From positions 1 to 6,039 of the forward strand of contig CABSXY010000116.1 of the NCBI GenBank assembly GCA_902481695.1: 6,039 nt of DNA. Direction: 5' to 3'. Origin of the DNA: an uncultured Haemophilus sp. (GTDB lineage: Bacteria; Pseudomonadota; Gammaproteobacteria; Enterobacterales; Pasteurellaceae). A program made the translations under genes and the position numbers. The notes beneath the pieces are model-generated. The model saw nothing but the letters and a program-made list of their open reading frames with translations. It did not search any database and was not told the DNA's origin. The stretch's first letter is position 1. Every line of letters begins with the position of its first letter. This document shows, one piece after another, positions 1 through 6,039 of the stretch.

Positions 1-2730
1 TTAGTAAAAAAATTTACACAATCGGCTTTGGATAACGCTGTCAACGCACCTTTCAAGAAAAAAGGTGTGAGAATAACACATCCAACTTTTGAAGAGATTG
101 AAGCTTTAATTGAGCAACTTCAACCGAGTAATTTATTTAAAAAAATCATTCTCTATCACTATCGTCAAGGTATTCAAAAGAAACTTCTTGAATACAAAGC
201 GAATCATCCTGAAAAATCTTTTGATGATTTATTACGCTTATTGAAAGAGGCATTACATAGTGAGGGCGGAGAACAGTTAGCGGAATTAATTCGTTTTCAA
301 TATCCTTTTGCCATGATTGACGAATTCCAAGATACAGATGCGTTACAGTATCAAATTTTCTCGAAAATTTATCACAATGAAACCGCGTCTGGTAATGTTG
401 GCTTTATGATGATCGGAGACCCAAAACAGGCGATTTATCGTTTCCGTGGTGCCGATATTTTCACTTATTTAAAAGCAGCAGACGAAGCGAATGAGCGTTT
501 TAATTTAGGCACAAACTACCGTTCATCCCAACCTTTAGTGGAAGGGGTAAATCGATTATTTGATTTTAAAAATGATCCCTTTATTTATAAAAATATTGAA
601 TTTTTAAATGTAGGTGCAGCCAAGAAGAATCTTGTTTTTCAGTTGAATAATCAACCTAAACCAGCCTTTCGTTTTTATATTAACGATAAAGACAAATCCA
701 CCCAGCAAGATTATGCGAAAGCTTGTGCAATATCGATTCAGCAATGGTTAAAAAGTGCGGCTGAAAATCCGGTTGTTTTTCTGAATGAAAGCAAAGCGGA
801 AAATCAAACATTGCGAGCAGAAAATATTGCCGTTTTGGTGCGTGGTTATACCGAAGCCGAATTGGTGAAGAAAGAATTGCAAGCACTCGGTATTGCTTCG
901 GTTTATCTTTCGGATAGAGGAAATGTCTTTGAGAGTAACACTGCAAAAGAACTGGCCTTGATTTTGCAAGCCTGTTTGAGTGTGACTGAGCGCCCAATTT
1001 TGAATGCGATTGCGACCGCACTTTTCGGCTTAAATGCAGCTGAAATTCACCAAATTCACCAGGATGAAATTCAGTGGCAACGTTGGGCTGAAAAATTTGC
1101 AGAGTATCAACAAATTTGGCAACGCCAAGGCGTATTGCCAATGTTGCACCATTTACTTTTAGCTGAAAATATCACAGAAAAACTATTATCTCGGCCTGAT
1201 GGCGAACGAAAACTGACAGATTTATTACATTTAGCTGAAATTTTACAACAAGCAGCTGCATTAAATGAAAGTGAAGCGGCATTATTGCGTTGGTTTGAAA
1301 AGCGAATTCAAGATGAAGGTCGTCAAGAAGCACAAATTCGTTTAGAAAGCGAACGTCAGTTAGTGAAGATTGTGACTATCCATAAATCGAAAGGGTTGGA
1401 ATATGATTTAGTTTGGTTGCCATTTTTAGGAAATGCAGCAAAAGACCCAACTAAAAAGAAACTGTTTAATTTATATTACGACAGTGATGAAGAGAAAACC
1501 TTGTGGGATATGCAAAATAAACACTTGGATGAGTTAACCCAAGAAGTTTTTGCGGAAGAATTGCGTTTGCTTTATGTGGCATTAACCCGAGCAAAATATC
1601 AAATGGCCTTTGTGTTACCGAAAGCCTTTGATAAAAAATGGAATGCTTTATTGTATGTTTTAACACAAGGTGAAATTGGTCGAAAACTCGATTTGCCAAA
1701 TAATTGGGATACCCAACCGTTATTGGAAAAATTTAAGCAGCTTTTACCAAATGATGTAGCAATTGAATTAACCGATGTGTTACAAGCCAGTGAACCACTT
1801 ACCTTAAATATTTCTCAAGAAAATTTAAGTGCAGAAATTTTCCAAGGTGAAATTGAACAAGATTGGCGAGTGACGAGCTTTAGTGGCATAGAACAAACAC
1901 ATCAACGCAAAGCTTATTTGAATGAAAGTGCGGTGAAAAAATCGCTCATTTTTGATGATGCGAAAGATTATGATGCATCGATTTCAATAGAAAATATCCC
2001 TGAAAATCTGACCGAACTTGCTCATGATAACGATGAAATGGTTCTAGATTTTCCACGGGGAACACAAATCGGTACGTTATTGCATCGTTATTTTGAAAAA
2101 GTGCCTTTTGCTCAACTGGCTGAAAACGAAAACATTGAAAAATTATGTCAAGATTTGAATCTTGCGGAAGAGCAATTTGCAGCAGTTCAACAGTGGTTTG
2201 AACAAATACTCAGCACACCAATTTTGCCAAACGATGATCTTGCCCTTGCTCAAATTAACGAAAAACAATGCTTAAAAGAGTTAGCGTTTTATCTCAATAT
2301 CACAAGCCATTTTGATGTCGCAGGTTTTAATCGAGCGTTAGCAACCTTGCATCATTTGCCATCAGAACCGTTACAGTTTGATGATATTCAAGGCATGGTG
2401 CGAGGCACAATGGACTTAGTTTTTAGTCATCAAGATAAATATTATTTGCTTGATTACAAATCGAATTTCTTGGGCGAAACATTAAAGGATTACGATCAAA
2501 CCGCATTGAAAAAAGCCATGTTAGAGCATCATTATGATTGGCAATATTTGTTGTATGTGGTGGCATTACACCGTTATTTAAAAACACGTTTGCCTCACTA
2601 TGATTACAACCGAGATTTTGGTGGTGTGGTCTATGCATTTTTACGAGGAATGAATGGTTCGCCACAATCAGGCATCTTTTTTGATAAACCAGATTGGCAA
2701 TTAATCCAACAATTAGAGGAATTATTTTAA
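1..2730 (+). CDS. recB: RecB, exonuclease V beta subunit (5'-truncated by window edge)
   Basis: RecB is the 3'-5' helicase and sole nuclease subunit of RecBCD, acting on double-strand DNA ends in the cytoplasm. The frame is open from base 1 and gives 909 codons, against about 1180 in E. coli RecB, so roughly 270-300 N-terminal residues including Walker A lie outside the window. Counting codons from base 1, visible helicase motifs are II (IDEFQDTD, D at codon 107), III (GDPKQAIYRFRGAD, from codon 139), IV (NYRSS, R174), V (TIHKSKGLEYD, H461) and VI (LLYVALTRA, R530). The C-terminal nuclease domain keeps its metal ligands: His in GTLLHRYFE (codon 695), Asp in GMVRGTMDLVF (805), and Asp and Lys in LLDYKSN (818, 820), matching E. 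coli H956, D1067, D1080 and K1082. The protein therefore looks active as both helicase and nuclease. It ends about 8 residues earlier than E. coli RecB. No internal lesion is seen. The next gene, recD, overlaps it by one base. Confidence 0.97.
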   Translation, partial: LVKKFTQSALDNAVNAPFKKKGVRITHPTFEEIEALIEQLQPSNLFKKIILYHYRQGIQKKLLEYKANHPEKSFDDLLRLLKEALHSEGGEQLAELIRFQYPFAMIDEFQDTDALQYQIFSKIYHNETASGNVGFMMIGDPKQAIYRFRGADIFTYLKAADEANERFNLGTNYRSSQPLVEGVNRLFDFKNDPFIYKNIEFLNVGAAKKNLVFQLNNQPKPAFRFYINDKDKSTQQDYAKACAISIQQWLKSAAENPVVFLNESKAENQTLRAENIAVLVRGYTEAELVKKELQALGIASVYLSDRGNVFESNTAKELALILQACLSVTERPILNAIATALFGLNAAEIHQIHQDEIQWQRWAEKFAEYQQIWQRQGVLPMLHHLLLAENITEKLLSRPDGERKLTDLLHLAEILQQAAALNESEAALLRWFEKRIQDEGRQEAQIRLESERQLVKIVTIHKSKGLEYDLVWLPFLGNAAKDPTKKKLFNLYYDSDEEKTLWDMQNKHLDELTQEVFAEELRLLYVALTRAKYQMAFVLPKAFDKKWNALLYVLTQGEIGRKLDLPNNWDTQPLLEKFKQLLPNDVAIELTDVLQASEPLTLNISQENLSAEIFQGEIEQDWRVTSFSGIEQTHQRKAYLNESAVKKSLIFDDAKDYDASISIENIPENLTELAHDNDEMVLDFPRGTQIGTLLHRYFEKVPFAQLAENENIEKLCQDLNLAEEQFAAVQQWFEQILSTPILPNDDLALAQINEKQCLKELAFYLNITSHFDVAGFNRALATLHHLPSEPLQFDDIQGMVRGTMDLVFSHQDKYYLLDYKSNFLGETLKDYDQTALKKAMLEHHYDWQYLLYVVALHRYLKTRLPHYDYNRDFGGVVYAFLRGMNGSPQSGIFFDKPDWQLIQQLEELF
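753..761 (+). repeat. Variant DNA uptake sequence (one mismatch)
   Basis: AAGTGCGGC in recB differs from the uptake core only at the last base. It may be a decayed or weak uptake site. Confidence 0.45.
1015..1023 (-). repeat. DNA uptake signal sequence (perfect core)
   Basis: ACCGCACTT on the + strand is the reverse complement of the nine-base Haemophilus uptake core AAGTGCGGT. It lies inside recB. These repeats are recognised by the competence DNA-uptake machinery. Confidence 0.85.
1926..1934 (+). repeat. DNA uptake signal sequence (perfect core)
   Basis: AAGTGCGGT in recB, followed by an A/T-rich stretch (gAAAAAAtcg) resembling the AT tracts that flank genomic uptake sequences. It falls in the variable region between the helicase and nuclease domains, where constraint on the protein is low. 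Confidence 0.85.
2715..2720 (+). promoter_or_regulatory. recD ribosome binding site deciding the ATG start
   Basis: AGAGGA lies inside the last recB codons, nine bases before the ATG at 2730. It supports that ATG over the in-frame TTG at 2694, which would add 12 residues. The recB stop TAA (2728-2730) and recD ATG (2730-2732) share one base (TAATG), an arrangement typical of translational coupling. Confidence 0.75.
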
Positions 2731-4664
2731 TGTTAAGCCTATTAAAATCCTTGCAAGAACAAGGTGTGATTACTCAAGGCGATTATTATTTTGCTCAATT
2801 AATTGCGGATAAACAAAAAGATAAAGGCTATGCCGAGCCCGTCCAAAATTTAGCGATTTTATTAGCCGCACTTTGCAACTGGAGCTATACGCAAGGCAAT
2901 ACTTGTTGTGTGTTAGATCGCTTTTTAGAACGTAATTTATTCGGGTTGGCTTATCGTCATACTGAAACGGATTTTTTGTTGCGGATCAATGAAAAGATTG
3001 GTTCACTTCCTGTATCAAAATGGCAATCAGCCTTAGCGGGGCATATTGCTTTTACACAAGATCCTGAAAATCAGATTGCCCCTCTCGCATTTCAATTTGG
3101 GGCGATTTATTTCTATCGAGCTTGGCAAGATGAATTCCGCGTGGCGCAATATATTAAAAATGCCTTGAAAAATGACCGCACTTTATCGGTAGAGCCGCAA
3201 CAAATTCGGGCATTATTAGATCGCTATTTTCCTCAACAACAAGCGCAAGTTGATTGGCAAAAAGTAGCAGTCGCAACGGCGGTAAAAAGCCCATTTTCTG
3301 TGATTACAGGTGGCCCTGGAACAGGGAAAACAACGACAGTCACTCGCTTGTTATGTGTATTACAGGAATTATTTGGTGGCAAACTTCATATTAAATTGGT
3401 TGCGCCAACAGGGAAAGCCGCGGCTCGTTTAACGGAATCTATCGAAAACGCTTTGGCGCAAATGCCGATTTCAGATGGGTTACGTGCATCGATTCCGAAA
3501 ACCGCAGAAACGTTGCATCGTTTATTAGGCGTTCGACCTTTTACCGATAGCGTGAAATATCATGCACATAATCCACTGCAAATCGATGTGCTAGTAGTGG
3601 ATGAAACCTCAATGATTGATTTACCTATGATGGCGAAACTTGTGCAAGCGTTGAAACCCGAAACGCGTTTGATTTTATTGGGTGACCAAGCTCAATTGGC
3701 TTCTGTGGAAGCGGGGGCAGTATTAGGGGAAATCGCACAATTTTTAACGCAAGATTATAGCCCTGCTCAAGCCGATTATATCCATGCAACAACAGGCTAT
3801 ACCGTTCCAACTTCAGATGAACATAGTCCGTTGCGTGATGCCATTTGCCATTTAACCTTTAGTCGTCGTTTCAGAGATGATTCGGGCATTAAACAACTTG
3901 CTGAGCAAATTCAACAAGGAAAAGGTGAGGGCAGTGTGGCGACTTTTGCGGAATATCCACAAGAGTTGCATTTCCATCATTTTGATGAAGAGCAAGATGT
4001 TAAAGAATCTGTTCGCCAAGTGGTGAAAAGTGCGGTTGAAAATTACCGTGTTTATTTAACGCAACTTCAAACTTATTTTGCTCAGAAGAAAGATCTCAAT
4101 GCAAAATTTATAGATGAAAAGGGCAACGAGAAAACTTATGCAGAAGCAATTTTAGACCGTTTTAATTCGGTGAGATTTTTGACCGCACTTCGCGCTTCAC
4201 CATTAGGTGTGGAAGAATTAAATCGTGAAATTGCTTTGGCATTGCGTGCAGAAAAACTACTTTGGTTCCGCCAAGAAGGTGATTGGTATATCGGTAAGCC
4301 AATTATGATTACAGAAAACGATCATAATGTGAAACTGTATAACGGTGATATTGGCTTGTGTTTGGCTAAAGGCAAAGTGTGGTTCGGCAATCGAGAAGTT
4401 TCGACCAGTCGTATTCCCGCTCACGAGCCTGCGTTTATGATGACGATTCATAAATCTCAAGGTTCAGAGTTTGATCATACCGTCATGGTGTTACCAACAG
4501 AACCTAATCCAGTGCTTTCACGAGAGCTGGTATTTACCGGTGTTACCCGTGCGAAAAATCAACTTTCCGTATTTGCCAATGAAAAAATCTGGCAAAGTGC
4601 GGTCAGAAATACCGTGAAACGACAAAGTGGTTTAGGTAAGCTATTACAGGAAAAAGAGGAGTAA
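2730..4664 (+). CDS. recD: RecD, exonuclease V alpha subunit
   Basis: RecD is the 5'-3' superfamily 1B helicase of RecBCD, the faster motor before Chi recognition. The ORF is complete at 644 residues; E. coli RecD has 608. Motifs occur in the expected order: Walker A GGPGTGKTTT (K200, equivalent to E. coli K177), motif Ia APTGKAAARL, motif II VVDETSMID (D291, E292), motif III LLGDQAQLASVEAGAVLGEI (D319), motif IV SRRFRDDSG, motif V TIHKSQGSEFDH (H574) and motif VI VTRAK (R607). All catalytic residues are intact. By eye the extra length is an N-terminal region about 23 residues longer than in E. coli, plus an insertion of roughly a dozen residues around 450-475, before the FLTALRASPLGVEELN segment; these are rough alignments from memory. 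The start is the ATG sharing a base with the recB stop, with a good ribosome binding site. The gene is co-oriented with recB and followed after three bases by grxB, so all three are probably co-transcribed from a promoter upstream of the window. Confidence 0.97.
   Translation: MLSLLKSLQEQGVITQGDYYFAQLIADKQKDKGYAEPVQNLAILLAALCNWSYTQGNTCCVLDRFLERNLFGLAYRHTETDFLLRINEKIGSLPVSKWQSALAGHIAFTQDPENQIAPLAFQFGAIYFYRAWQDEFRVAQYIKNALKNDRTLSVEPQQIRALLDRYFPQQQAQVDWQKVAVATAVKSPFSVITGGPGTGKTTTVTRLLCVLQELFGGKLHIKLVAPTGKAAARLTESIENALAQMPISDGLRASIPKTAETLHRLLGVRPFTDSVKYHAHNPLQIDVLVVDETSMIDLPMMAKLVQALKPETRLILLGDQAQLASVEAGAVLGEIAQFLTQDYSPAQADYIHATTGYTVPTSDEHSPLRDAICHLTFSRRFRDDSGIKQLAEQIQQGKGEGSVATFAEYPQELHFHHFDEEQDVKESVRQVVKSAVENYRVYLTQLQTYFAQKKDLNAKFIDEKGNEKTYAEAILDRFNSVRFLTALRASPLGVEELNREIALALRAEKLLWFRQEGDWYIGKPIMITENDHNVKLYNGDIGLCLAKGKVWFGNREVSTSRIPAHEPAFMMTIHKSQGSEFDHTVMVLPTEPNPVLSRELVFTGVTRAKNQLSVFANEKIWQSAVRNTVKRQSGLGKLLQEKEE
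2865..2873 (-). repeat. Variant DNA uptake sequence (one mismatch)
   Basis: GCCGCACTT in the 5' part of recD is the reverse complement of AAGTGCGGC, the same last-base variant as the copy at 753-761. Confidence 0.45.
3175..3183 (-). repeat. DNA uptake signal sequence (perfect core)
   Basis: ACCGCACTT, the reverse complement of the uptake core, lies in the RecD N-terminal region, upstream of Walker A. Confidence 0.85.
4028..4036 (+). repeat. DNA uptake signal sequence (perfect core)
   Basis: AAGTGCGGT in recD, preceded by AA and followed by TGAAAATTA. It lies between motifs IV and V, close to the part of RecD that is longer than in E. coli. Confidence 0.85.
4182..4190 (-). repeat. DNA uptake signal sequence (perfect core)
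   Basis: ACCGCACTT in recD, in inverse orientation and about 150 bases after the previous + strand copy. The + strand copy followed by its inverse could in principle pair, but the spacing is far too long for a terminator and the site is mid-gene. Confidence 0.85.
4595..4603 (+). repeat. DNA uptake signal sequence (perfect core)
   Basis: AAGTGCGGT near the 3' end of recD, encoding part of the poorly conserved C-terminal tail after motif VI. Confidence 0.85.
4656..4661 (+). promoter_or_regulatory. grxB ribosome binding site
   Basis: GAGGAG lies at the very end of recD, six bases before the ATG at 4668. It is a strong Shine-Dalgarno sequence. It places translation initiation at the ATG upstream of the CPFC motif and so upstream of the premature TGA. 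The signal is intact, so ribosomes should still start here and then meet the stop after 13 codons. Confidence 0.75.
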
Positions 4665-4667
4665 AAA

Positions 4668-5315
4668 ATGAAATTATATGTTTACGATCATTGTCCGTTT
4701 TGTGTGTGAGCTCGCATGATTTTCGGTTTGAAAAATTTACCGGTAGAACTTGTAGTGCTTGCAAATGATGATGAAGCAACGCCAATCGGTTTAGTAGGGA
4801 AAAAGGTTGTACCAATTCTTGTCAAGGAAGATGGTACCGCGATGCCAGAAAGTTTGGATATAGTGCATTATGTTGATGAGCATTTTGGTGAAAAAATCTT
4901 ATCTGAACACGTTCGTCCTGAAATTGAAGCATGGTTAAAAGAAGTCGGCAGTTATTATGGTCATCTTACGACTGCACGCTTTACGCAAATTGGTTTAGCA
5001 GAATTTGAAACCCAAAGTGCGGTTGATTATTTTACTAAAAAGAAAACGGAATTTATTGGGGATTTTGCTGAAAATATCGCGAAGACTGAAATATATCTTG
5101 CTCGCTTAAAAGGCGATTTAGAGAAATTAGCTGTATTGGTTCAATCTGAAAATGCGTTAAACGGTAAACTTTCTCTTGAAGATATTATCGTTTTCCCTGT
5201 ATTACGAAATCTGACTTGTGTGAAAGGAATCGAATTTCCACCAGCAGTTTTAGCTTACGTCACAAATATGGCGAAATTAAGTAATGTGCCATTATATTTT
5301 GATAAAGCCATTTAA
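4668..5315 (+). pseudogene. grxB: Glutaredoxin 2 interrupted by in-frame TGA at codon 14
   Basis: GrxB-type glutaredoxins are cytoplasmic glutathione-dependent disulfide oxidoreductases with an N-terminal thioredoxin-fold domain and a C-terminal GST-like helical domain. Read from the ATG through to TAA, this frame has 215 codons, the length of E. coli GrxB, and the two N-terminal domains align without gaps as far as residue 62. The redox motif CPFC is at residues 9-12, the cis-proline segment VVPIL at 47-51, and MPESLDIVHYVD at 59-70. Further matches in the C-terminal half include DYFTKKK, LEDIIVFPVLRNLT and NMAKLS. Codon 14 (4707-4709) is TGA, where E. coli has Lys, directly before ARMIFGLKN. 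Initiation at the proper ATG would yield only a 13-residue peptide. Restart at ATG 4716 would give a 199-residue protein without the active site. No other lesion is visible, so the loss is recent, strain-specific, a sequencing error, or bypassed by readthrough. A single CGA-to-TGA transition is a simple origin, but that is inference. Confidence 0.85.
5015..5023 (+). repeat. DNA uptake signal sequence (perfect core)
   Basis: AAGTGCGGT followed by TGATTATTTT, an AT-rich flank typical of the extended uptake consensus. It lies within the C-terminal domain region of grxB. Confidence 0.85.
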
Positions 5316-5339
5316 CCACAGCTGATTAATAGGGCTTGG

Positions 5340-5394
5340 AAATACTGAAGTTTTGACTTGGATCATAGGTGCGGTCATTTTTTCAGTATTTTTT
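5340..5394 (+). terminator. Probable terminator after grxB
   Basis: The arms AAATACTGAA (5340-5349) and TTCAGTATTT (5382-5391) form a perfect 10-bp inverted repeat, extendable by two G-U pairs at 5338-5339/5392-5393. The right arm runs into a T6 tract (5389-5394). The 32-base loop contains a further TGAC/GTCA pair (5354-5357 with 5374-5377). It lies 25 bases beyond the grxB stop, as expected for the end of the recB-recD-grxB unit. The stem is AT-rich and the loop large, so termination may be weak. Confidence 0.5.
5367..5394 (+). repeat. Degenerate extended uptake sequence in the grxB-yjjP gap
   Basis: The core AGGTGCGGT (5367-5375) has one mismatch to AAGTGCGGT. It is followed, after C, by ATTTTTT (5377-5383) and then ATTTTTT (5388-5394), the two phased AT tracts of the extended Haemophilus uptake consensus. 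The fit of the flanks suggests a former or weak uptake site. It overlaps the loop and 3' arm of the terminator-like repeat. Confidence 0.55.
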
Positions 5395-5411
5395 ATTCAT
5401 CGATCTATAAT
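5382..5411 (+). promoter_or_regulatory. Candidate sigma-70 promoter for yjjP
   Basis: A perfect -10 hexamer TATAAT lies at 5406-5411. Its spacing predicts a transcript start near 5418 and a leader of about 27 bases before the yjjP ATG. The best -35 candidate at 18-bp spacing is TTCAGT (5382-5387), which matches the consensus TTGACA at only three positions and lies in the 3' arm of the upstream inverted repeat. The -35 assignment is weak; the -10 is the main evidence. Confidence 0.5.
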
Positions 5412-5444
5412 CTCTAACGTTTACTTTAATAAGAGCGCAGAGAT

Positions 5445-6039
5445 ATGGATCAGGAATACCAACGAGCGGTTACCCGTATTTGTGTGGAAACCGCTTTGTT
5501 ATTGTTACAGCATGGCGCAGAAAGTGCTATCGTCGTACAAATGGCACAGCGATTAGGTGTAGCTTTAGGCATTGAAAGCGTGGAGTGTGCTTTAACGGCA
5601 AATGCCGTCTTATTGACCACACTTTCTAAGCAACATTGTATTACTACCGTGCGGAAGAATGTCGATAAAGGCATCAATATGCAAATCGTTACAGATGTTC
5701 AGCACATTGTGGTTGCCGTAGAGCATCGCTTGTATGATTTGTCCATGGCTCAAAAGAAACTGGATAAATTAAAACCACTGAAATATAATCGTTATTTGGT
5801 GGTGTTTATGATTGGTTTATCTTGTGCCTCTTTTGCTCACCTTTCTGGCGGAGATATCACAATTTGTGCAATCACCTTTATTGCTTCTGCCATTGCCATG
5901 TTTGTTCGACAAGAAATTTCTAAACGTCATTACAATCCACTCATCGTTTTTGCCATTACCGCTTTTGTTGCCTCACTGATTTCCGGTGTCAGTTTGAAAT
6001 ATAGTTTAGGAAATGATCCTCATATCGCATTAGCTTCTA
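5445..6039 (+). CDS. yjjP: YjjP, ThrE-family exporter subunit (3' end outside window)
   Basis: The frame opens at ATG 5445 and continues without a stop to the window end: 198 full codons plus one base, against about 256 residues for E. coli YjjP. Similarity to the E. coli protein runs along the whole length: QRAVTRIC and LLQHGAESA near the start (HGAES at 23-27), KNVDKGINMQIVTDVQHIVV at 71-90, and GLSCASF at 124-130. Residues 1-115 are the soluble N-terminal part of the ThrE family. Hydrophobic segments at about 117-133, 136-154 and 165-183 are probable inner-membrane helices. YjjP corresponds to the N-terminal half of the single-chain ThrE threonine/serine exporter and normally works with YjjB. 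In E. coli the YjjP-YjjB pair has been reported as a succinate exporter, so the substrate here could be a dicarboxylate rather than an amino acid; the sequence does not decide. A modest ribosome binding site, AAGAG at 5431-5435, lies nine bases before the ATG. A TATAAT box upstream suggests independent transcription. Confidence 0.92.
   Translation, partial: MDQEYQRAVTRICVETALLLLQHGAESAIVVQMAQRLGVALGIESVECALTANAVLLTTLSKQHCITTVRKNVDKGINMQIVTDVQHIVVAVEHRLYDLSMAQKKLDKLKPLKYNRYLVVFMIGLSCASFAHLSGGDITICAITFIASAIAMFVRQEISKRHYNPLIVFAITAFVASLISGVSLKYSLGNDPHIALAS

Noticed and set aside
28..30. TTG as the start of the recB reading frame
   Set aside because: The frame is open back to base 1 and the protein lacks the Walker A region of RecB. 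The gene begins upstream of the window; TTG 28 is an internal leucine codon.
1043..1060. Tandem nine-base direct repeat AAATTCACC in recB
   Set aside because: It encodes IHQ twice in frame, but the segment has the same length as the corresponding part of E. coli RecB, so it is not an insertion. Two copies are too few to suggest phase variation.
2694..2729. TTG start for recD giving 12 extra residues
   Set aside because: The ATG at 2730 has a well-placed AGAGGA and the common stop-start overlap. The extra residues would come from recB coding sequence read in another frame and show no match to RecD.
4707..4709. TGA of grxB read as selenocysteine
   Set aside because: Both redox cysteines (residues 9 and 12) are already encoded as TGT, and the TGA falls at a position that is Lys in E. 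coli, not at a catalytic site. The only nearby pairing I see (CGGT with ACCG, about 4724-4742) is a four-base stem with a large loop, not a convincing bacterial SECIS.
5353..5381. TTGACT at 5353 as a -35 element
   Set aside because: At 17-bp spacing the matching -10 would be CATTTT, which is poor, and it is too far from the TATAAT at 5406 to pair with it.
5353..5556. A 67-codon + strand ORF after grxB
   Set aside because: It overlaps the terminator, promoter and start of yjjP in a different frame, has no recognisable similarity and lacks a ribosome binding site. The yjjP frame is strongly supported by homology.
5616..5624. ACCACACTT in yjjP as an uptake sequence
   Set aside because: It differs in the central CpG of the core and has no AT-tract flanks, so it is most likely a chance match.
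680..5677. Minus-strand ORFs of 61 to 153 codons opposite recB, recD, grxB and yjjP
   Set aside because: They lie antisense to well-supported genes, show no protein-family motifs, and have the composition expected from the complement of coding sequence.

Overview
The window looks like chromosomal DNA from a Haemophilus-type member of the Pasteurellaceae. It is AT-rich, its proteins align closely with enterobacterial RecB, RecD, GrxB and YjjP (alignments made from memory), and it carries six perfect copies of the Haemophilus DNA uptake signal AAGTGCGGT plus three one-base variants, on both strands. The species cannot be settled from this stretch. I see no mobile element, CRISPR array, rRNA or tRNA. 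All genes are on the + strand.

Layout: (1) 1-2730 is the 3' three-quarters of recB, cut by the window edge and lacking the first ~270-300 codons including Walker A. (2) 2730-4664 is a complete recD, whose ATG shares one base with the recB stop. (3) 4668-5315, three bases after recD, is grxB (glutaredoxin 2). It is full length (215 codons) and colinear with the E. coli protein, but codon 14 is TGA, directly after the CPFC redox motif. (4) 5316-5444 is a 129-bp gap holding a terminator-like inverted repeat, a degenerate uptake sequence in its loop and 3' arm, and a TATAAT promoter element. (5) 5445-6039 is the 5' part of yjjP (ThrE-family exporter subunit), running off the window end.

Function: RecB and RecD are the two motor subunits of the RecBCD helicase-nuclease for double-strand-break repair and degradation of linear DNA; recC is not in view. 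grxB appears to be the last gene of the recB-recD transcription unit. yjjP seems to start its own unit and would normally be paired with yjjB downstream.

The one real anomaly is the premature TGA in grxB. The most likely reading is a recent nonsense mutation (or a sequencing error) in an otherwise intact gene. I did not find evidence of an undescribed system here; this is otherwise ordinary core-genome sequence.
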